A DNA stretch of 64,000 nucleotides from Mesorhizobium sp. SOD10 (GCA_000824805.1 CCNA01000006.1:496001-560000), one strand, 5' to 3'. Positions 9,652-19,040 are shown, counted from the first letter of the stretch. The notes: generated from the letters alone by a model not told the origin. Numbers and translations: made by a program.

Positions 9652-10038
9652 ATGCTGCTGATCAGAACCTATGTCGCCCAGAGCGCCATCGAAGGCGTCG
9701 GCGTGTTCGCCGCCGAGCCGATCCGCAAGGGTGCTTCGATCTGGCGCCTCGACCCGGATTTCGACCGGTTGATCCCAATAGAAAAGTATGAGGCCGCGCC
9801 GCCGCATCTGCGCGAGCTGCTCGACCGCTACGCCTATCCGAGCCCGGACAAGCCCGGCTTCATGGTCTATGAGGTCGACAATGGCCGCTTCATGAACCAC
9901 TCCGAGCGGCCGAACACGGATTTCTCACAATATGGCGGCGCCACCGCCATTCGCGACATCGCCGCCGGCGAGGAAATCACCTGCGATTATGGCGAGTTTT
10001 TCGAGGACTTTGCGCGCCTCCATCTGACGACCGCGTAG
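9652..10038 (+). CDS. SET domain-containing protein
   Basis: A 128-aa single-domain SET protein, the fold of protein lysine methyltransferases using S-adenosylmethionine. The two signature motifs are present: FMNHSERPN (SAM and substrate pocket) and EEITCDYGEF (catalytic Tyr). The ATG at 9652 (MLLIRTYVA) has GGGGAAC before it and matches the usual start of short bacterial SET proteins; an upstream in-frame TTG at 9613 would add 13 unfamiliar residues. Bacterial targets are mostly unknown. A hairpin with CGATCAAA/TTTGATCG arms (10041-10079) follows. Confidence 0.85.
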   Translation: MLLIRTYVAQSAIEGVGVFAAEPIRKGASIWRLDPDFDRLIPIEKYEAAPPHLRELLDRYAYPSPDKPGFMVYEVDNGRFMNHSERPNTDFSQYGGATAIRDIAAGEEITCDYGEFFEDFARLHLTTA

Positions 10039-10040
10039 GC

Positions 10041-10079
10041 CGATCAAACGTCCGGCAGCGGCGCTCGGGTTTTTGATCG
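10041..10079 (+). terminator. Hairpin after SET gene
   Basis: Arms CGATCAAA (10041-10048) and TTTGATCG (10072-10079) are perfectly complementary. The interior is GC-rich and can pair further. There is no U-tract, so this is either a Rho-assisted end or an RNA-stability element. Confidence 0.35.
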
Positions 10080-10217
10080 CTGTTTCCCGCAATCAGCGGT
10101 GGACATCCCAGCCTGATTCTGCTATCAGCCGCCACAATTCGCGGTGCAGCTCGCCGCGGAGGCATCTCAGCTATGGCTGTTTGCCTAACGATTTCAAACC
10201 CGAAGACAGGATTGCCC

Positions 10218-10484
10218 GTGCAGGTACTCGTCCGCGACAACAACGTTGATCAGGCGCTTCGCGCGCTGAAGAAGAAGATGCAGCGCGAAGGTATTTTCCG
10301 CGAAATGAAGATGCGCGGTCATTACGAGAAGCCGTCTGAGAAGCGTGCCCGCGAGAAGGCCGAAGCCGTGCGCCGCGCCCGCAAGCTGGCCCGCAAGCGC
10401 GCCCAGCGCGAAGGCCTGCTGCCGATGACCCCGCGCCCGGCTCCGGCTGGTGCTGCCGGCGCATCGCGCTCGCCGCGCTCATAA
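10218..10484 (+). CDS. rpsU: 30S ribosomal protein S21
   Basis: An 88-aa bS21, identified by [20 protein letters not shown] at the start and the long Arg/Lys-rich C-terminus characteristic of alphaproteobacterial S21. The family start is MQVLV, which places initiation at the GTG at 10218; an in-frame ATG at 10173 would add 15 residues that bS21 does not have. The C-terminal tail ([15 protein letters not shown]) is longer than in enterics. A strong intrinsic terminator follows within 35 bp, so it is expressed alone. Confidence 0.93.
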   Translation: MQVLVRDNNVDQALRALKKKMQREGIFREMKMRGHYEKPSEKRAREKAEAVRRARKLARKRAQREGLLPMTPRPAPAGAAGASRSPRS

Positions 10485-10518
10485 CGCCAATTTTTCGTCC
10501 TTTTCGAAGGATACCGAG

Positions 10519-10551
10519 GGTGGCGCGATGCGAAATCGCCGCCACCTTTTT
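10519..10551 (+). terminator. Intrinsic terminator of rpsU
   Basis: Arms GGTGGCGCGAT (10519-10529) and ATCGCCGCCACC (10535-10546) pair over 11 bp with one bulged base and a GCGAA loop, followed by TTTTTG. This is a textbook Rho-independent terminator. Confidence 0.85.
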
Positions 10552-10616
10552 GTTTATAGATTCGAGCCGGTTCGGAGAGGGAACGGACTGACGGCGCCGC
10601 GGCAGTGAGGACAAAG

Positions 10617-11468
10617 ATGAACGCTATTACCGTGGAGCGCGGAACCGCTTTTCGCGGCTTCGCCCTGACGGCGGCCCTGCTTTCGGGTCTGGTGCTTGCA
10701 GCATGCCAGACGACCCCGACAGGTGAGTTCAACTCGATCGACAAGGCGCAAGGGTCGAGCGAGAACATCTCCTCGCTTTCGGCGGTCATCCAGCGCAATC
10801 CGCAGGATCCCGAGGGCTACAATGTGCGCGGTTCGGCCTATGGCCGCGGCGGCCAGTACCAGGCAGCGCTCCAGGACTTCAACCAGGCCATCCAGCTCAA
10901 TCCGAACTTCTACCAGGCCTATTCGAATCGCGCGCTGATCCAGCGCTTCCTCGGCAATCAGAAAGCGGCTTTGGCCGACTACAACCGCGCGATCCAGATC
11001 AACGCCAACTACGACGCCGCCTATATCGGCCGCGGCAATCTCTACCGCAAGGCGGGCCGCATCCAGGACGCCTTCAACGACTTCCAGAAGGCGATCCAGC
11101 TCGACACCACCGACGCGCGCGCCTACCACAATCGCGGCCTGATCTATCAGAGCCAGGGCCAGCACAAATTCGCCATCGAGGATTTCTCGACCGCAATCTC
11201 GCTGGCGCCGGATGCCGCCGAACCCTATAACGGCCGCGGCCTCTCCTACCTGGCGACGGGCGACGAGGACAACGCCTTCTCCGACTTCAACATGGCCATC
11301 AAGCTCGATGGCAAGAACGCCGAAGCCTGGGCGAACCAGGCGCTGATCTATGAAAAGCGTGGCGACAAGGTCAAGGCTTCCAAGTCCTATCGCGAAGCCA
11401 TCCGCCTCGACCCCACCTACCAGCCGGCCAGGGACGGCCTGTCGCGCGTCGGTGGCAACGCCAGCTGA
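10617..11468 (+). CDS. Tetratricopeptide repeat lipoprotein, NlpI-like
   Basis: A 283-aa protein with a lipoprotein signal ending in the lipobox LAAC (Cys30), so it is predicted to be membrane-anchored in the periplasm. From about residue 55 to the end it is almost entirely TPR units of 34 residues, about seven, with the alternating pattern AYxNRGxxY. The ATG at 10617 has GTGAGGACAA before it and starts the signal peptide; an earlier in-frame GTG (10605) has no better support. NlpI-type proteins act as scaffolds for murein hydrolases; such a role here is inference. Confidence 0.88.
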   Translation: MNAITVERGTAFRGFALTAALLSGLVLAACQTTPTGEFNSIDKAQGSSENISSLSAVIQRNPQDPEGYNVRGSAYGRGGQYQAALQDFNQAIQLNPNFYQAYSNRALIQRFLGNQKAALADYNRAIQINANYDAAYIGRGNLYRKAGRIQDAFNDFQKAIQLDTTDARAYHNRGLIYQSQGQHKFAIEDFSTAISLAPDAAEPYNGRGLSYLATGDEDNAFSDFNMAIKLDGKNAEAWANQALIYEKRGDKVKASKSYREAIRLDPTYQPARDGLSRVGGNAS

Positions 11469-11498
11469 TCGGAAGCCGACGCCGCAAGGATATCCTGC

Positions 11499-11518
11499 AC
11501 GACGCGCTTAGGCGTCGT
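11499..11518 (+). terminator. Short hairpin after the TPR gene
   Basis: ACGACGC (11499-11505) and GCGTCGT (11512-11518) form a 7-bp stem with a GCTTAG loop, 30 bp past the stop codon. No U-tract follows; termination is uncertain. Confidence 0.35.
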
Positions 11519-11701
11519 CCCCGATTGCCCGAGTCCGTCCGCAAGCGCAGTGTTGCCCTGCAGCAAGGCCGATAGCGATCCGTTAACCGCCCAAGGCGAG
11601 GCGTTAACCTTTGCCATGTTCGCGCCAAGTTTTCAGCGGAACGCTCGACGCACCTCGATCGTTTAAGGCGGGGCCAAATTTTTCGCGAAAGGACCTTTCC
11701 A

Positions 11702-12178
11702 ATGATCAAAACACTTGCCTGTGCCGCTGCCGCGCTTGCCGCCACGGTCCTCGCTTTTCCGGTAAGCGCCGGCACGCTCCGGCTCGGCACGCTCGATTGC
11801 ACCATCGACGGCGGCGTCGGCTACGTCATCACGTCGAACAAAGGCGTATCGTGTGTCTTCCGCCCCTCCCATCACGGTCCGGCCGAGATTTATACCGGGA
11901 TGATCTCCAAGCTCGGCGTCGATGTCGGCAAGACGCATCAGGGCCAGCTCGTCTGGGCGGTGCTTGCCGCCACCCGCAACCATGATGCGGGCGATCTCGC
12001 CGGCAGCTATTACGGCGTCAATGCCGAGGCTTCCGTGGTGACCGGCGGCGGCGCCAACGTCCTGGTCGGCGGCCTGGACAGCGCCTTCATGCTGGAGCCG
12101 CTGAGCGTCCAGGCGCAGACCGGTGTCAACCTGGCCGTTACCGTGGCCTCGCTGGATCTCGTCCACTCCTACAAATAG
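11702..12178 (+). CDS. DUF992 family exported protein
   Basis: A 158-aa protein with a Sec signal peptide (cleavage near VSAG, residues 20-24) followed by a compact beta-rich body beginning TLRLGTLDCTIDGG, which is how DUF992 proteins of Rhizobiales usually begin. Two cysteines (in TLDCTI and GVSCVF) are spaced about 19 residues apart and may form a disulfide. Glycine-rich segments (TGGGANVLVGG) lie near the C-terminus. Function is unknown. A long perfect hairpin lies 27 bp downstream. Confidence 0.8.
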   Translation: MIKTLACAAAALAATVLAFPVSAGTLRLGTLDCTIDGGVGYVITSNKGVSCVFRPSHHGPAEIYTGMISKLGVDVGKTHQGQLVWAVLAATRNHDAGDLAGSYYGVNAEASVVTGGGANVLVGGLDSAFMLEPLSVQAQTGVNLAVTVASLDLVHSYK

Positions 12179-12205
12179 GCCTTCGTCCTCCAAATTCGCT
12201 GCGCC

Positions 12206-12241
12206 GCATACGGCCCGGAACATCTGTTCCGGGCCGTATGC
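12206..12241 (+). terminator. Long perfect hairpin after the DUF992 gene
   Basis: Two 16-nt arms (12206-12221 and 12226-12241) are perfectly complementary around a 4-nt loop; the core is CGGCCCGGAAC. Only TTT follows, but the very stable stem directly after the gene makes a terminator the best reading. It could serve either strand. Confidence 0.65.
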
Positions 12242-12401
12242 TTTGGGAAGCCGCATTGCGTAGGCGAATCGTGGCTCACGTTGAATCTGCGAAAAGTCTC
12301 TTGAGCTCAACCACGCTTGAGGTTCTACAAGCGCTGCCGAACTGGACCTGGCGCTTCCTTCGAAAGCGAATGAGGCTGCCGTTGGCAAGCAGGAGATCGA
12401 T

Positions 12402-13868
12402 GTGACGGCAGCAGGCGGCGACAGGGTGGTCGGCAAACAGGTGGCCGATGGCAGAGTGGATTGGCGGGCGCTGTGGGCGAGCGGCGATCTGGCCCGCTTC
12501 TGCTTCGTCAGTCTCGGCATCCTGCTGCATGCCACCAACGAGACAATGGTCGCAACCGTGATGCCGGCCATGGTCGGCGATCTCGCGGGCGTGCAACTGG
12601 TCGGCTGGTCGTTGGCGATCTACGAGCTCGGCGCGATCGTCGCCGGTGCCGCGGCCGGACGGCTGGTCAGCTATGTCGCCCTGCGCTCCAATATGATGGT
12701 CGCCGCGCTGCTCTACGCGATCGGCGCGCTGATCTGCGCCACGGCGCCTTCCATGCCGTTGTTCCTCGTTGGGCGTCTGGTCGAAGGGCTTGGCGGCGGC
12801 GCGCTTGTGTCGCTCGCCTTCGTCTCCGTCGAGCGCCTGTTTCCACGCAATATCTGGCCGCAGCTCTTCGGCATCATGTCCGCGATCTGGGGCGTCGCAG
12901 CCTTCAGCGGCCCGATGCTCGGCGCGCTCATGACCGAGTTCCTGTCGTGGCGCTGGGCTTTCGGCATCTTCACCTTCGGCGGCGCGGCGATGGCGCTGGC
13001 AAGCTTCATCGTACTCGACACGCCCGAGGCGAGGAAGCCGCAGGCGAGCAGCGGCAAGGCGCCACCCTTTCCCTATCCGGCGCTCGTCTGTCTCGGCTTC
13101 AGCGTCATGCTGATCGCCGCCGCCGGCATCGACATCACCCTGCTGCGCTCGTCCCTGCTCCTCCTGCTCGGCCTGATCGGCCTGGCGCTGTTCTTCCGCA
13201 TCGATGCCCTCAGGCCGCAATCGCGGCTCTTTCCCTCGCCCTTGTTTTCATGGCGCTCGCCGCTTGGCAGCGGGATGACCATGGTTGCGGCATTCTCGGT
13301 AGCGACCTGCACCTTCACCATTTACGGGCCGCTGCTTCTCACCACGCTGCACGGCATTCCGATCCTGACCACCGGCTACATCATCGCCGCCGAATCGATC
13401 GCGTGGTCGATCCTGTCGATCCTCATCGCCAATGCGCCACTGGAGCGCGAAAGGCTGATCATCGTCATCGGCGCACTGATGATCGCCTCCGGCCTTGCCG
13501 GCTTCGCTTACACCATCCCGGCAGGCTCGATCCCGCTGATCCTGCTCTGCGCCCTGCTACAGGGCGGCGGCTTCGGCGTTTGCTGGCCTTTCCTCACCCG
13601 CGTCATCGTCGCTTCGGCGCGCGATGGCGAGCAGACGATCGCCTCGGCCGCCGTGCCGACCATGCAACGCATCGGCTATGCCGTGGGCGCGGCACTTGCC
13701 GGCATCGTCGCCAATGCCAGCGGGTTCTCGGAGGGTCTGAACCGTGAAGCAGCTGCAGGCGTTGCCGGCTGGCTATTCCTGGCCTTCGTGCCTCTGGCTA
13801 TTCTGGGATGCATCGCCGCCCTGAGGATCGCGTTGCCGACGCTGCGGCCTCAGCAAGCGCCCGGCTAG
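12402..13868 (+). CDS. MFS transporter, drug-exporter type
   Basis: A 488-aa major facilitator superfamily protein with about 14 hydrophobic segments, in the size range of DHA2-type multidrug exporters. The N-terminal half contains the conserved loop and GRLVEGLGGGALVSL segment typical of this group. Start is GTG at 12402 with AGGAGATCGAT just upstream. It ends 65 bp before the convergent coaBC stop, and a hairpin repeat fills that gap. The substrate is unknown; no regulator gene is adjacent. Confidence 0.85.
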   Translation: MTAAGGDRVVGKQVADGRVDWRALWASGDLARFCFVSLGILLHATNETMVATVMPAMVGDLAGVQLVGWSLAIYELGAIVAGAAAGRLVSYVALRSNMMVAALLYAIGALICATAPSMPLFLVGRLVEGLGGGALVSLAFVSVERLFPRNIWPQLFGIMSAIWGVAAFSGPMLGALMTEFLSWRWAFGIFTFGGAAMALASFIVLDTPEARKPQASSGKAPPFPYPALVCLGFSVMLIAAAGIDITLLRSSLLLLLGLIGLALFFRIDALRPQSRLFPSPLFSWRSPLGSGMTMVAAFSVATCTFTIYGPLLLTTLHGIPILTTGYIIAAESIAWSILSILIANAPLERERLIIVIGALMIASGLAGFAYTIPAGSIPLILLCALLQGGGFGVCWPFLTRVIVASARDGEQTIASAAVPTMQRIGYAVGAALAGIVANASGFSEGLNREAAAGVAGWLFLAFVPLAILGCIAALRIALPTLRPQQAPG

Positions 13869-13934
13869 AGCAATTCCAGGAAAAGTGTGTAACGGCTTTC
13901 CGCTCGGAATTGCGTCAAAACAAAGGGTCTAGAC
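13867..13934. repeat. Interspersed hairpin repeat, copy A
   Basis: AGAGCAATTCCAGG begins the unit; CGGAATTGCG forms the opposite arm, followed by TCAAAACAAAG and TCTAGAC. The same unit appears at 20511-20574 and, inverted, at 27777-27820. It occupies the whole gap between the convergent MFS and coaBC genes. Confidence 0.75.
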
Positions 13935-15409
13935 TAAACAGTGACGGTCTGCTGCAGACGGTCCGCGATCAGCGCGGCGAGCCGCGCCGCCACCTCCTCC
14001 TTGCCCATCTCCGGCCATTCCTCGACGCCGGTTCTGGAGACGATGCGCACCTTGTTGCGGTCGCCGCCCATCACGCCGGACGGCCCGATGCCGCTTTCAT
14101 GCGAGACGTCGTTGGCGACGATGAAGTCGGCGCCTTTTTTCTTGAGCTTGGCCTCGGCATTGGCGATGAGATCCTGCGTCTCGGCGGCGAAGCCGACGAC
14201 GAGGCCAGGCCTCTGAACGTGATGGCCGATGCCGGCAAGGATATCCGGGTTCTCGACCATCTGCAGCGAAGGCGGCCCTTTGCCCGCCACCTTCTTGATC
14301 TTCTCGCCGGCGGCGTTGGCCGTGCGCCAGTCTGCGACGGCGGCAACGAACACGGCGGCATCCGCCGGCAACAGGCTCTCGACCGCTAGCTTCATCTGCG
14401 CGGCTGTTTCGACGTGAGTGGTCGCGACACCGGCCGGATCGGCGATGGTGACCGGGCCGGACACCAGCCGCACGTCGGCGCCGAGCTTTGCCAGCGCGGC
14501 AGCGATCGCATGGCCCTGCTTGCCGGAAGACCGGTTGGCGATGTAGCGCACCGGATCGATCGGCTCATGCGTCGGCCCGGAGGTGACGATGATCCTGCGG
14601 CCGACAAGCGGCTTCGGCCTCTCGTCGAGCATGGCCTCGATCGCGGCGACGATCTCCAGCGGCTCGGCCATACGGCCCTCGCCCGCTTCGTTGCTCTCCG
14701 CCATCTCGCCCTTGGCGGGACCGACAAAGGCGATGCCGTCCTTCTGCAAGGCCGCCCGGTTGCGCCGCGTTGCCGGATGCGCCCACATTTTCGGGTTCAT
14801 CGCCGGCGCCATCAGCACCTTCTTGTCGGTGGCCAGAAGCACCGTCGAGGCAAGGTCGTTGGCATGACCGTTGGCGAGCTTCGCCATCAGGTCGGCGGTG
14901 GCGGGCGCCACCACCAGCAGATCGGCCTCGCGCGACAGCCTGATATGGCCGACATCGTGCTCGTCATTGCGGTCGAACAGTTCGGTGAAGACATGATCGG
15001 CCGAAAGCGCGCCGACCGACAGCGTGGTGACGAATTCCTGCGCGGCTGACGTCATCACCACCCGCACCGCAGCGCCGCGCTCGCGCAGCCGTCGTATCAG
15101 GTCGAGCGCCTTGTAGGCGGCGATGCCGCCGCCGATAACGAGCAAGATGCGCTTGCCGGAGAGAGAACCTCGCGAAACTGATTTGGCGGATGCGGCGACG
15201 ACCGGCGCCGCCTGCTCCTTCGAGCCCGTCAGCGCACGCAGCTTTTGCTCGATCTGGCCGATGCGGTCGGCCTGCTCTGCCCGGCCTTCGACGGCGGCGC
15301 GTATCATCGCCCGCGCCTGCTCCTCCATCGAACAGCCATTCTCGGCCGCCAGCTGCCGGAGCAGGTCTTTCACTGCATTGTCAAGATTGCGGATGGTGAT
15401 GCTGGCCAT
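13934..15409 (-). CDS. coaBC: Bifunctional CoaBC with N-terminal ribbon-helix-helix domain
   Basis: A 491-aa protein that makes 4'-phosphopantothenoylcysteine from phosphopantothenate and cysteine (CoaB) and decarboxylates it (CoaC). Residues 1 to about 42 read as a FitA/Arc-type ribbon-helix-helix (MASITIRNLDNAVKDLLRQL...SMEEQARAMI), followed by a linker. From about residue 88 comes the flavoprotein CoaC domain (GGGIAAYKALDL, catalytic His in VGHIRLS, PAMN motif), then CoaB (VTSGPTHEPIDPVRYIANRS, VAAVADW). No start codon lies in the linker, so the fusion is translated as one protein unless initiation is internal to the RHH. ATG at 15409 has GGCGAG upstream. Downstream of ubiB on the same strand. 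Confidence 0.93.
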   Translation of the reverse strand: MASITIRNLDNAVKDLLRQLAAENGCSMEEQARAMIRAAVEGRAEQADRIGQIEQKLRALTGSKEQAAPVVAASAKSVSRGSLSGKRILLVIGGGIAAYKALDLIRRLRERGAAVRVVMTSAAQEFVTTLSVGALSADHVFTELFDRNDEHDVGHIRLSREADLLVVAPATADLMAKLANGHANDLASTVLLATDKKVLMAPAMNPKMWAHPATRRNRAALQKDGIAFVGPAKGEMAESNEAGEGRMAEPLEIVAAIEAMLDERPKPLVGRRIIVTSGPTHEPIDPVRYIANRSSGKQGHAIAAALAKLGADVRLVSGPVTIADPAGVATTHVETAAQMKLAVESLLPADAAVFVAAVADWRTANAAGEKIKKVAGKGPPSLQMVENPDILAGIGHHVQRPGLVVGFAAETQDLIANAEAKLKKKGADFIVANDVSHESGIGPSGVMGGDRNKVRIVSRTGVEEWPEMGKEEVAARLAALIADRLQQTVTV

Positions 15410-15458
15410 GCGATTGCACTCGCCTCGGATATGCGATTGCAACGATAGCAATGCAATC
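15408..15458 (-). promoter_or_regulatory. Repeated half-sites over the coaBC start, candidate autoregulatory operator
   Basis: ATGCGATTGCA occurs twice as an exact direct repeat (15408-15418 and 15431-15441, 23 bp apart), the first overlapping the start codon. GATTGCA (15435-15441) also faces TGCAATC (15452-15458), a perfect 7-bp inverted repeat with a 10-bp spacer. RHH proteins typically bind such repeated short half-sites; binding by the CoaBC RHH domain is inference. Confidence 0.45.
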
Positions 15459-15481
15459 AACTGGCGACAAGCCGCGTGGGG

Positions 15482-17056
15482 TCAGAGCAATTTCCACGCG
15501 ATATAAATCAGCGTCAGCGCGATAACCCACAGCGCCACGCGGCCGGAGCGGGTGTGGCGCGCTTCGGCCCTACCAATTGCGAGCGCGGTCGCTTCGTCGA
15601 AGCGCAGGCCGTTCTCGGCCATCAGGTCGATCTCGCGCGACAGCCGCTCGGTGCGGGCGACAAGATCCGGCGCCTGTCTTGCCAGCGACACAAAGGCTCT
15701 GCCGGCGTCGCGCGCGTCCGTGAGCATGCCGCGCGGGCCGAGATTGCCGGCGATCCAATCGCTGACCACGGGCTCGGACGTCTTCCACATGTTGAACGCC
15801 GGATCGAGTGTGCGTGCGACACCTTCGACCACCACCATGGTCTTCTGCAAAAGCACCAGTTCGGTCCGTGTCGCCATATCGAACAGTTCGGTGACTTCGA
15901 AAAGCAGCGTCAGCAGCTTCGCCATCGAGATCGTCTCGGCCGACTGGCCGTGGATCGGCTCGCCGATGGCGCGGATCGCCTGTGCGAAGGCCGAGACATT
16001 GTGCTGGCGCGGCACATAGCCGGCCTCGAAATGCACCTCCGCGACGCGCTGGTAGTCGCGCACGATGAAACCGTAGAGAATCTCGGCGAGGAAGCGCCGC
16101 TCCTTCTTGCCGAGCCGGCCGGCAATGCCGAGATCGACGGCGACGATGGTGCCGTTCGCCTCGACGAACAGGTTTCCCGGATGCATGTCGGCATGGAAGA
16201 AGCCATCGCGCAACGTGTGCCTGAGAAACGACTGGATGAGGTTGACCGCGATCGCCTTGAGGTCATGCCCGGCGGCGGCAAGACCCGCCAGATCGTTCAT
16301 CTTGATGCCGTCGATCCACTCCATGGTGAGCACGTCGCGGCCGGTCCGTTCCCAGTCGACCGCCGGCACGCGAAAACCCGGATCGTCCTTGGTGTTCTCA
16401 CCGAGTTCCGAAAGCGCTGCCGCCTCGAGCCGCAGGTCCATCTCGATTCTGGTGGTCTGCGCCAGGGTCTGGGTCACCTCGACAGGGCGCAGCCGGCGCG
16501 ACGAGGGAATGTATTTCTCCTGTAAGTGGGCGGCGAGGAAATAGCTTTCGAGGTCCTGGAAGAAGCGCCGCCGCACGCCGGGCCGGATAACCTTCACCGC
16601 CACGCGCGAAGCGCTGCCCTCGCGCACGACCTCGGCGCCGTGCACCTGCGCGATCGAGGCAGCGGCCACCGGTTCGCCGAAGCTCGAATAGAGATCGTCG
16701 ATCCCGCGCCCGAGCGAGGCTTCGATCGCATGGATCGCTGCCGCTTTCGGAAAAGTATGCATCTTGTCCTGCAGCAATGCGAGGTCGAGCGCCATGTCGT
16801 TGCCGACGACGTCGGGCCTCGTCGCCAGGAACTGGCCGAGCTTGACGTATGAGGGGCCAAGACGCACCACCGCGCGCGCGAGCCTGTCGCCGCGCTGGTA
16901 GCTCAGCGCCCGGCGGCGGGTGAAAAGCCGCGCCGCGCGCCAGCCGAATTTCGGCATGCCGGAGAGCTCTTCGCCCGGCAGCGCGGCGACGACGCCTTCG
17001 CGGACCAGCACCCAGCCGGCCCGGGCGAGCCTGAAGGCGGCGGCGACGCTGCTCAT
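15482..17056 (-). CDS. ubiB: UbiB, ABC1/ADCK-family ATPase for ubiquinone biosynthesis
   Basis: A 524-aa atypical kinase-like protein required for ubiquinone synthesis. Visible hallmarks: the KxGQ motif (YVKLGQFLATRPD) near residue 80, AAASIAQVH, the ATP lysine in VAVKVIRPG, HADMHPGN as the catalytic loop and VDLGIAGRL as the metal-binding DxG. Two hydrophobic C-terminal segments anchor it in the inner membrane. It lies 64 bp after ubiE and 72 bp before coaBC on the same strand, an arrangement conserved in rhizobia. Confidence 0.95.
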   Translation of the reverse strand: MSSVAAAFRLARAGWVLVREGVVAALPGEELSGMPKFGWRAARLFTRRRALSYQRGDRLARAVVRLGPSYVKLGQFLATRPDVVGNDMALDLALLQDKMHTFPKAAAIHAIEASLGRGIDDLYSSFGEPVAAASIAQVHGAEVVREGSASRVAVKVIRPGVRRRFFQDLESYFLAAHLQEKYIPSSRRLRPVEVTQTLAQTTRIEMDLRLEAAALSELGENTKDDPGFRVPAVDWERTGRDVLTMEWIDGIKMNDLAGLAAAGHDLKAIAVNLIQSFLRHTLRDGFFHADMHPGNLFVEANGTIVAVDLGIAGRLGKKERRFLAEILYGFIVRDYQRVAEVHFEAGYVPRQHNVSAFAQAIRAIGEPIHGQSAETISMAKLLTLLFEVTELFDMATRTELVLLQKTMVVVEGVARTLDPAFNMWKTSEPVVSDWIAGNLGPRGMLTDARDAGRAFVSLARQAPDLVARTERLSREIDLMAENGLRFDEATALAIGRAEARHTRSGRVALWVIALTLIYIAWKLL

Positions 17057-17120
17057 AGCCCAACCTGCGTCAAAGGAGGCTGCTTCAGAGGGGCCTGCTT
17101 CTGCTGCAAAGCGCCGCGCC

Positions 17121-17897
17121 TCAAAGCTTCCAGCCGGAATGAAGGGCGGCGATACCGCCCGAGTAATTGCGGAAGGTGACGCGATCGAAGCCGGCGCGGG
17201 TAATCATCGCCGCGAAATTCTGCTGGTTGGGGAACTTTCGGATGGATTCGACCAGATAGGAATAGGGCTCGCCGTCGCCGGTCACCGCCTTGCCGATCCT
17301 GGGGATCGCGTTGAATGACCAGGCTCCATAGGCCTTGTCGAGCAGCGGCATGTCGACCTCCGAGAATTCCAGGCACAGAAACCGTCCGCCGCGCTTCAGC
17401 ACGCGATAGGCTTCGGTAAGCGCGATCTCGATGCGCGGCACATTGCGGATGCCGAAAGCGATCGTATAGGCATCGAAGCTATCATCCGCGAACGGCAGTT
17501 CCTCGGCATTGGCCTCGACGAAGTCGGTATTGGCTGACAGGCCCTGTTTTTCGGCGCGGTCGCGGCCGACGGTGAGCATGGAGCCGTTGATGTCGAGCAC
17601 GGTGGCGTGCGCATGGCGCTGGCTGGCCTCGACGATGCGGAAGGCGATATCGCCGGTGCCGCCGGCGACATCGAGCACCTTCCAGCCCGGCCGCTTCGGC
17701 GGGTTCAGCCAGGCGACCATCGCGTCCTTCCACAACCGGTGCAACCCTGCCGACATCAGATCGTTCATCAGGTCGTATCGGCTGGCCACCTTATGGAAGA
17801 CGTCGTTGACCAGGGGCTGCTTCTCCCCTGCCCCGACCTTCCTGAAACCATAGGAGGTTTCCATCCCGCCCGCGGTCGTGGTTCTCTCAACTGACAT
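17121..17897 (-). CDS. ubiE: UbiE, demethylmenaquinol/ubiquinone C-methyltransferase
   Basis: A 258-aa SAM-dependent methyltransferase that methylates C2 of the benzoquinone ring. The N-terminal [20 protein letters not shown] segment and the SAM motif [15 protein letters not shown] (about residue 78) are diagnostic; the [20 protein letters not shown] stretch follows. It begins the ubiE-ubiB-coaBC unit. The divergent adenosine deaminase gene lies 168 bp away, so promoters for both must lie between them. Confidence 0.95.
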   Translation of the reverse strand: MSVERTTTAGGMETSYGFRKVGAGEKQPLVNDVFHKVASRYDLMNDLMSAGLHRLWKDAMVAWLNPPKRPGWKVLDVAGGTGDIAFRIVEASQRHAHATVLDINGSMLTVGRDRAEKQGLSANTDFVEANAEELPFADDSFDAYTIAFGIRNVPRIEIALTEAYRVLKRGGRFLCLEFSEVDMPLLDKAYGAWSFNAIPRIGKAVTGDGEPYSYLVESIRKFPNQQNFAAMITRAGFDRVTFRNYSGGIAALHSGWKL

Positions 17898-18065
17898 TAT
17901 TTTGATCCGTCATAAAACCGGCGGGACCATAGCCGATCGATGGTGCCGACGCTATTGTCCAAGGCGCGGTTTTCGGCCGCGCTTTCAAACCCCGGCCGGG
18001 AGAGGTCTTGCACGATTTTCCGGCCAGCACCTGTGCGAGAGCAGCATACCGGACGGGATGACCGC

Positions 18066-19040
18066 ATGATTTTGAAGGCCGAACTGCACTGCCACATCGA
18101 AGGGGCGGCAGCGCCCGAACTGGTCGTCGCCCAGGCCCGCAAATACAGCAAGGATCCTTCGCCCTATATCCAGAACGGCTCATTCGTCTGGCACGATTTC
18201 ACCTCCTTTCTCGCGGCTTACGATTTCGCTTCCGACCTGTTCCGCAGCGAAGAAGATTATGCGCGCCTCGCCGACCATTATCTGACCAGCCTTGCTCGCG
18301 ACGGCGCCATCTATTCCGAGGTTTTCACCTCTCCGGACCATGCCAAAAGGGCCGGACTGTCGCCAAAGGCCTATACGGACGCGCTGGGCGAAGGCATCGC
18401 CCGCGCCAGGGCCAGGACCGGCATCGAGGGCCGCATGATCGTCACCGGCGTGCGCCACGTCGGCATCGAGGCGATCGAGCAGGCGGCGCGCTTCGCGGCG
18501 CGCTGCGGACATCCGCTGGTGACCGGTTTCGGCGTGGCCGGCGACGAGCGCATCGGCGATTTCGAGGATTATGTGCGCGCCTTCGAAATCGCCCGCGAGG
18601 CAGGCCTCGGCATCACCATTCATGCCGGCGAGCTGATGGGCTGGGAAAGTGTTGCGGCGGCCCTCGACCACATCCGCCCGTCGCGCATCGGCCACGGCGT
18701 TCGCGCCATCGAGAACCCTGACCTCGTCCGCCGCATAGCCGACCAGGGCGTGGTGCTGGAATGCTGCCCGGGCTCCAATGTCGCGCTGAAAGTCTTCGAC
18801 AGCTTCGCCAACCATCCCTTTCCGGCGCTGCGCGCCGCCGGCTGCAAGGTGACGCTCAACTCGGACGACCCGCCCTACTTCTGGACCTCGCTGAAGCGCG
18901 AATACGATATCGCCGCCGAGCATTTCCGCATGGACGACAAGGCGCTCACCGCCGTCACCAGGACGGCCATCGAGGCGGCCTTCGTGGACAAGAAGACCAG
19001 GGCGATGCTGCTGAGCCGGCTGGACGTGAAGGTGCGGTGA
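18066..19040 (+). CDS. add: Adenosine deaminase
   Basis: A 324-aa amidohydrolase that converts adenosine (and deoxyadenosine) to inosine. Zinc ligands and catalytic residues are in place: HCHIEG at residues 8-13, HAGE near residue 188, the HGVRAI segment near residue 215, and NSDDPPYF near residue 271. The ATG at 18066 was chosen because it gives the standard N-terminus [10 protein letters not shown]; the frame is open further upstream but not family-like. It begins a run of nucleoside-salvage genes. Confidence 0.9.
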   Translation: MILKAELHCHIEGAAAPELVVAQARKYSKDPSPYIQNGSFVWHDFTSFLAAYDFASDLFRSEEDYARLADHYLTSLARDGAIYSEVFTSPDHAKRAGLSPKAYTDALGEGIARARARTGIEGRMIVTGVRHVGIEAIEQAARFAARCGHPLVTGFGVAGDERIGDFEDYVRAFEIAREAGLGITIHAGELMGWESVAAALDHIRPSRIGHGVRAIENPDLVRRIADQGVVLECCPGSNVALKVFDSFANHPFPALRAAGCKVTLNSDDPPYFWTSLKREYDIAAEHFRMDDKALTAVTRTAIEAAFVDKKTRAMLLSRLDVKVR

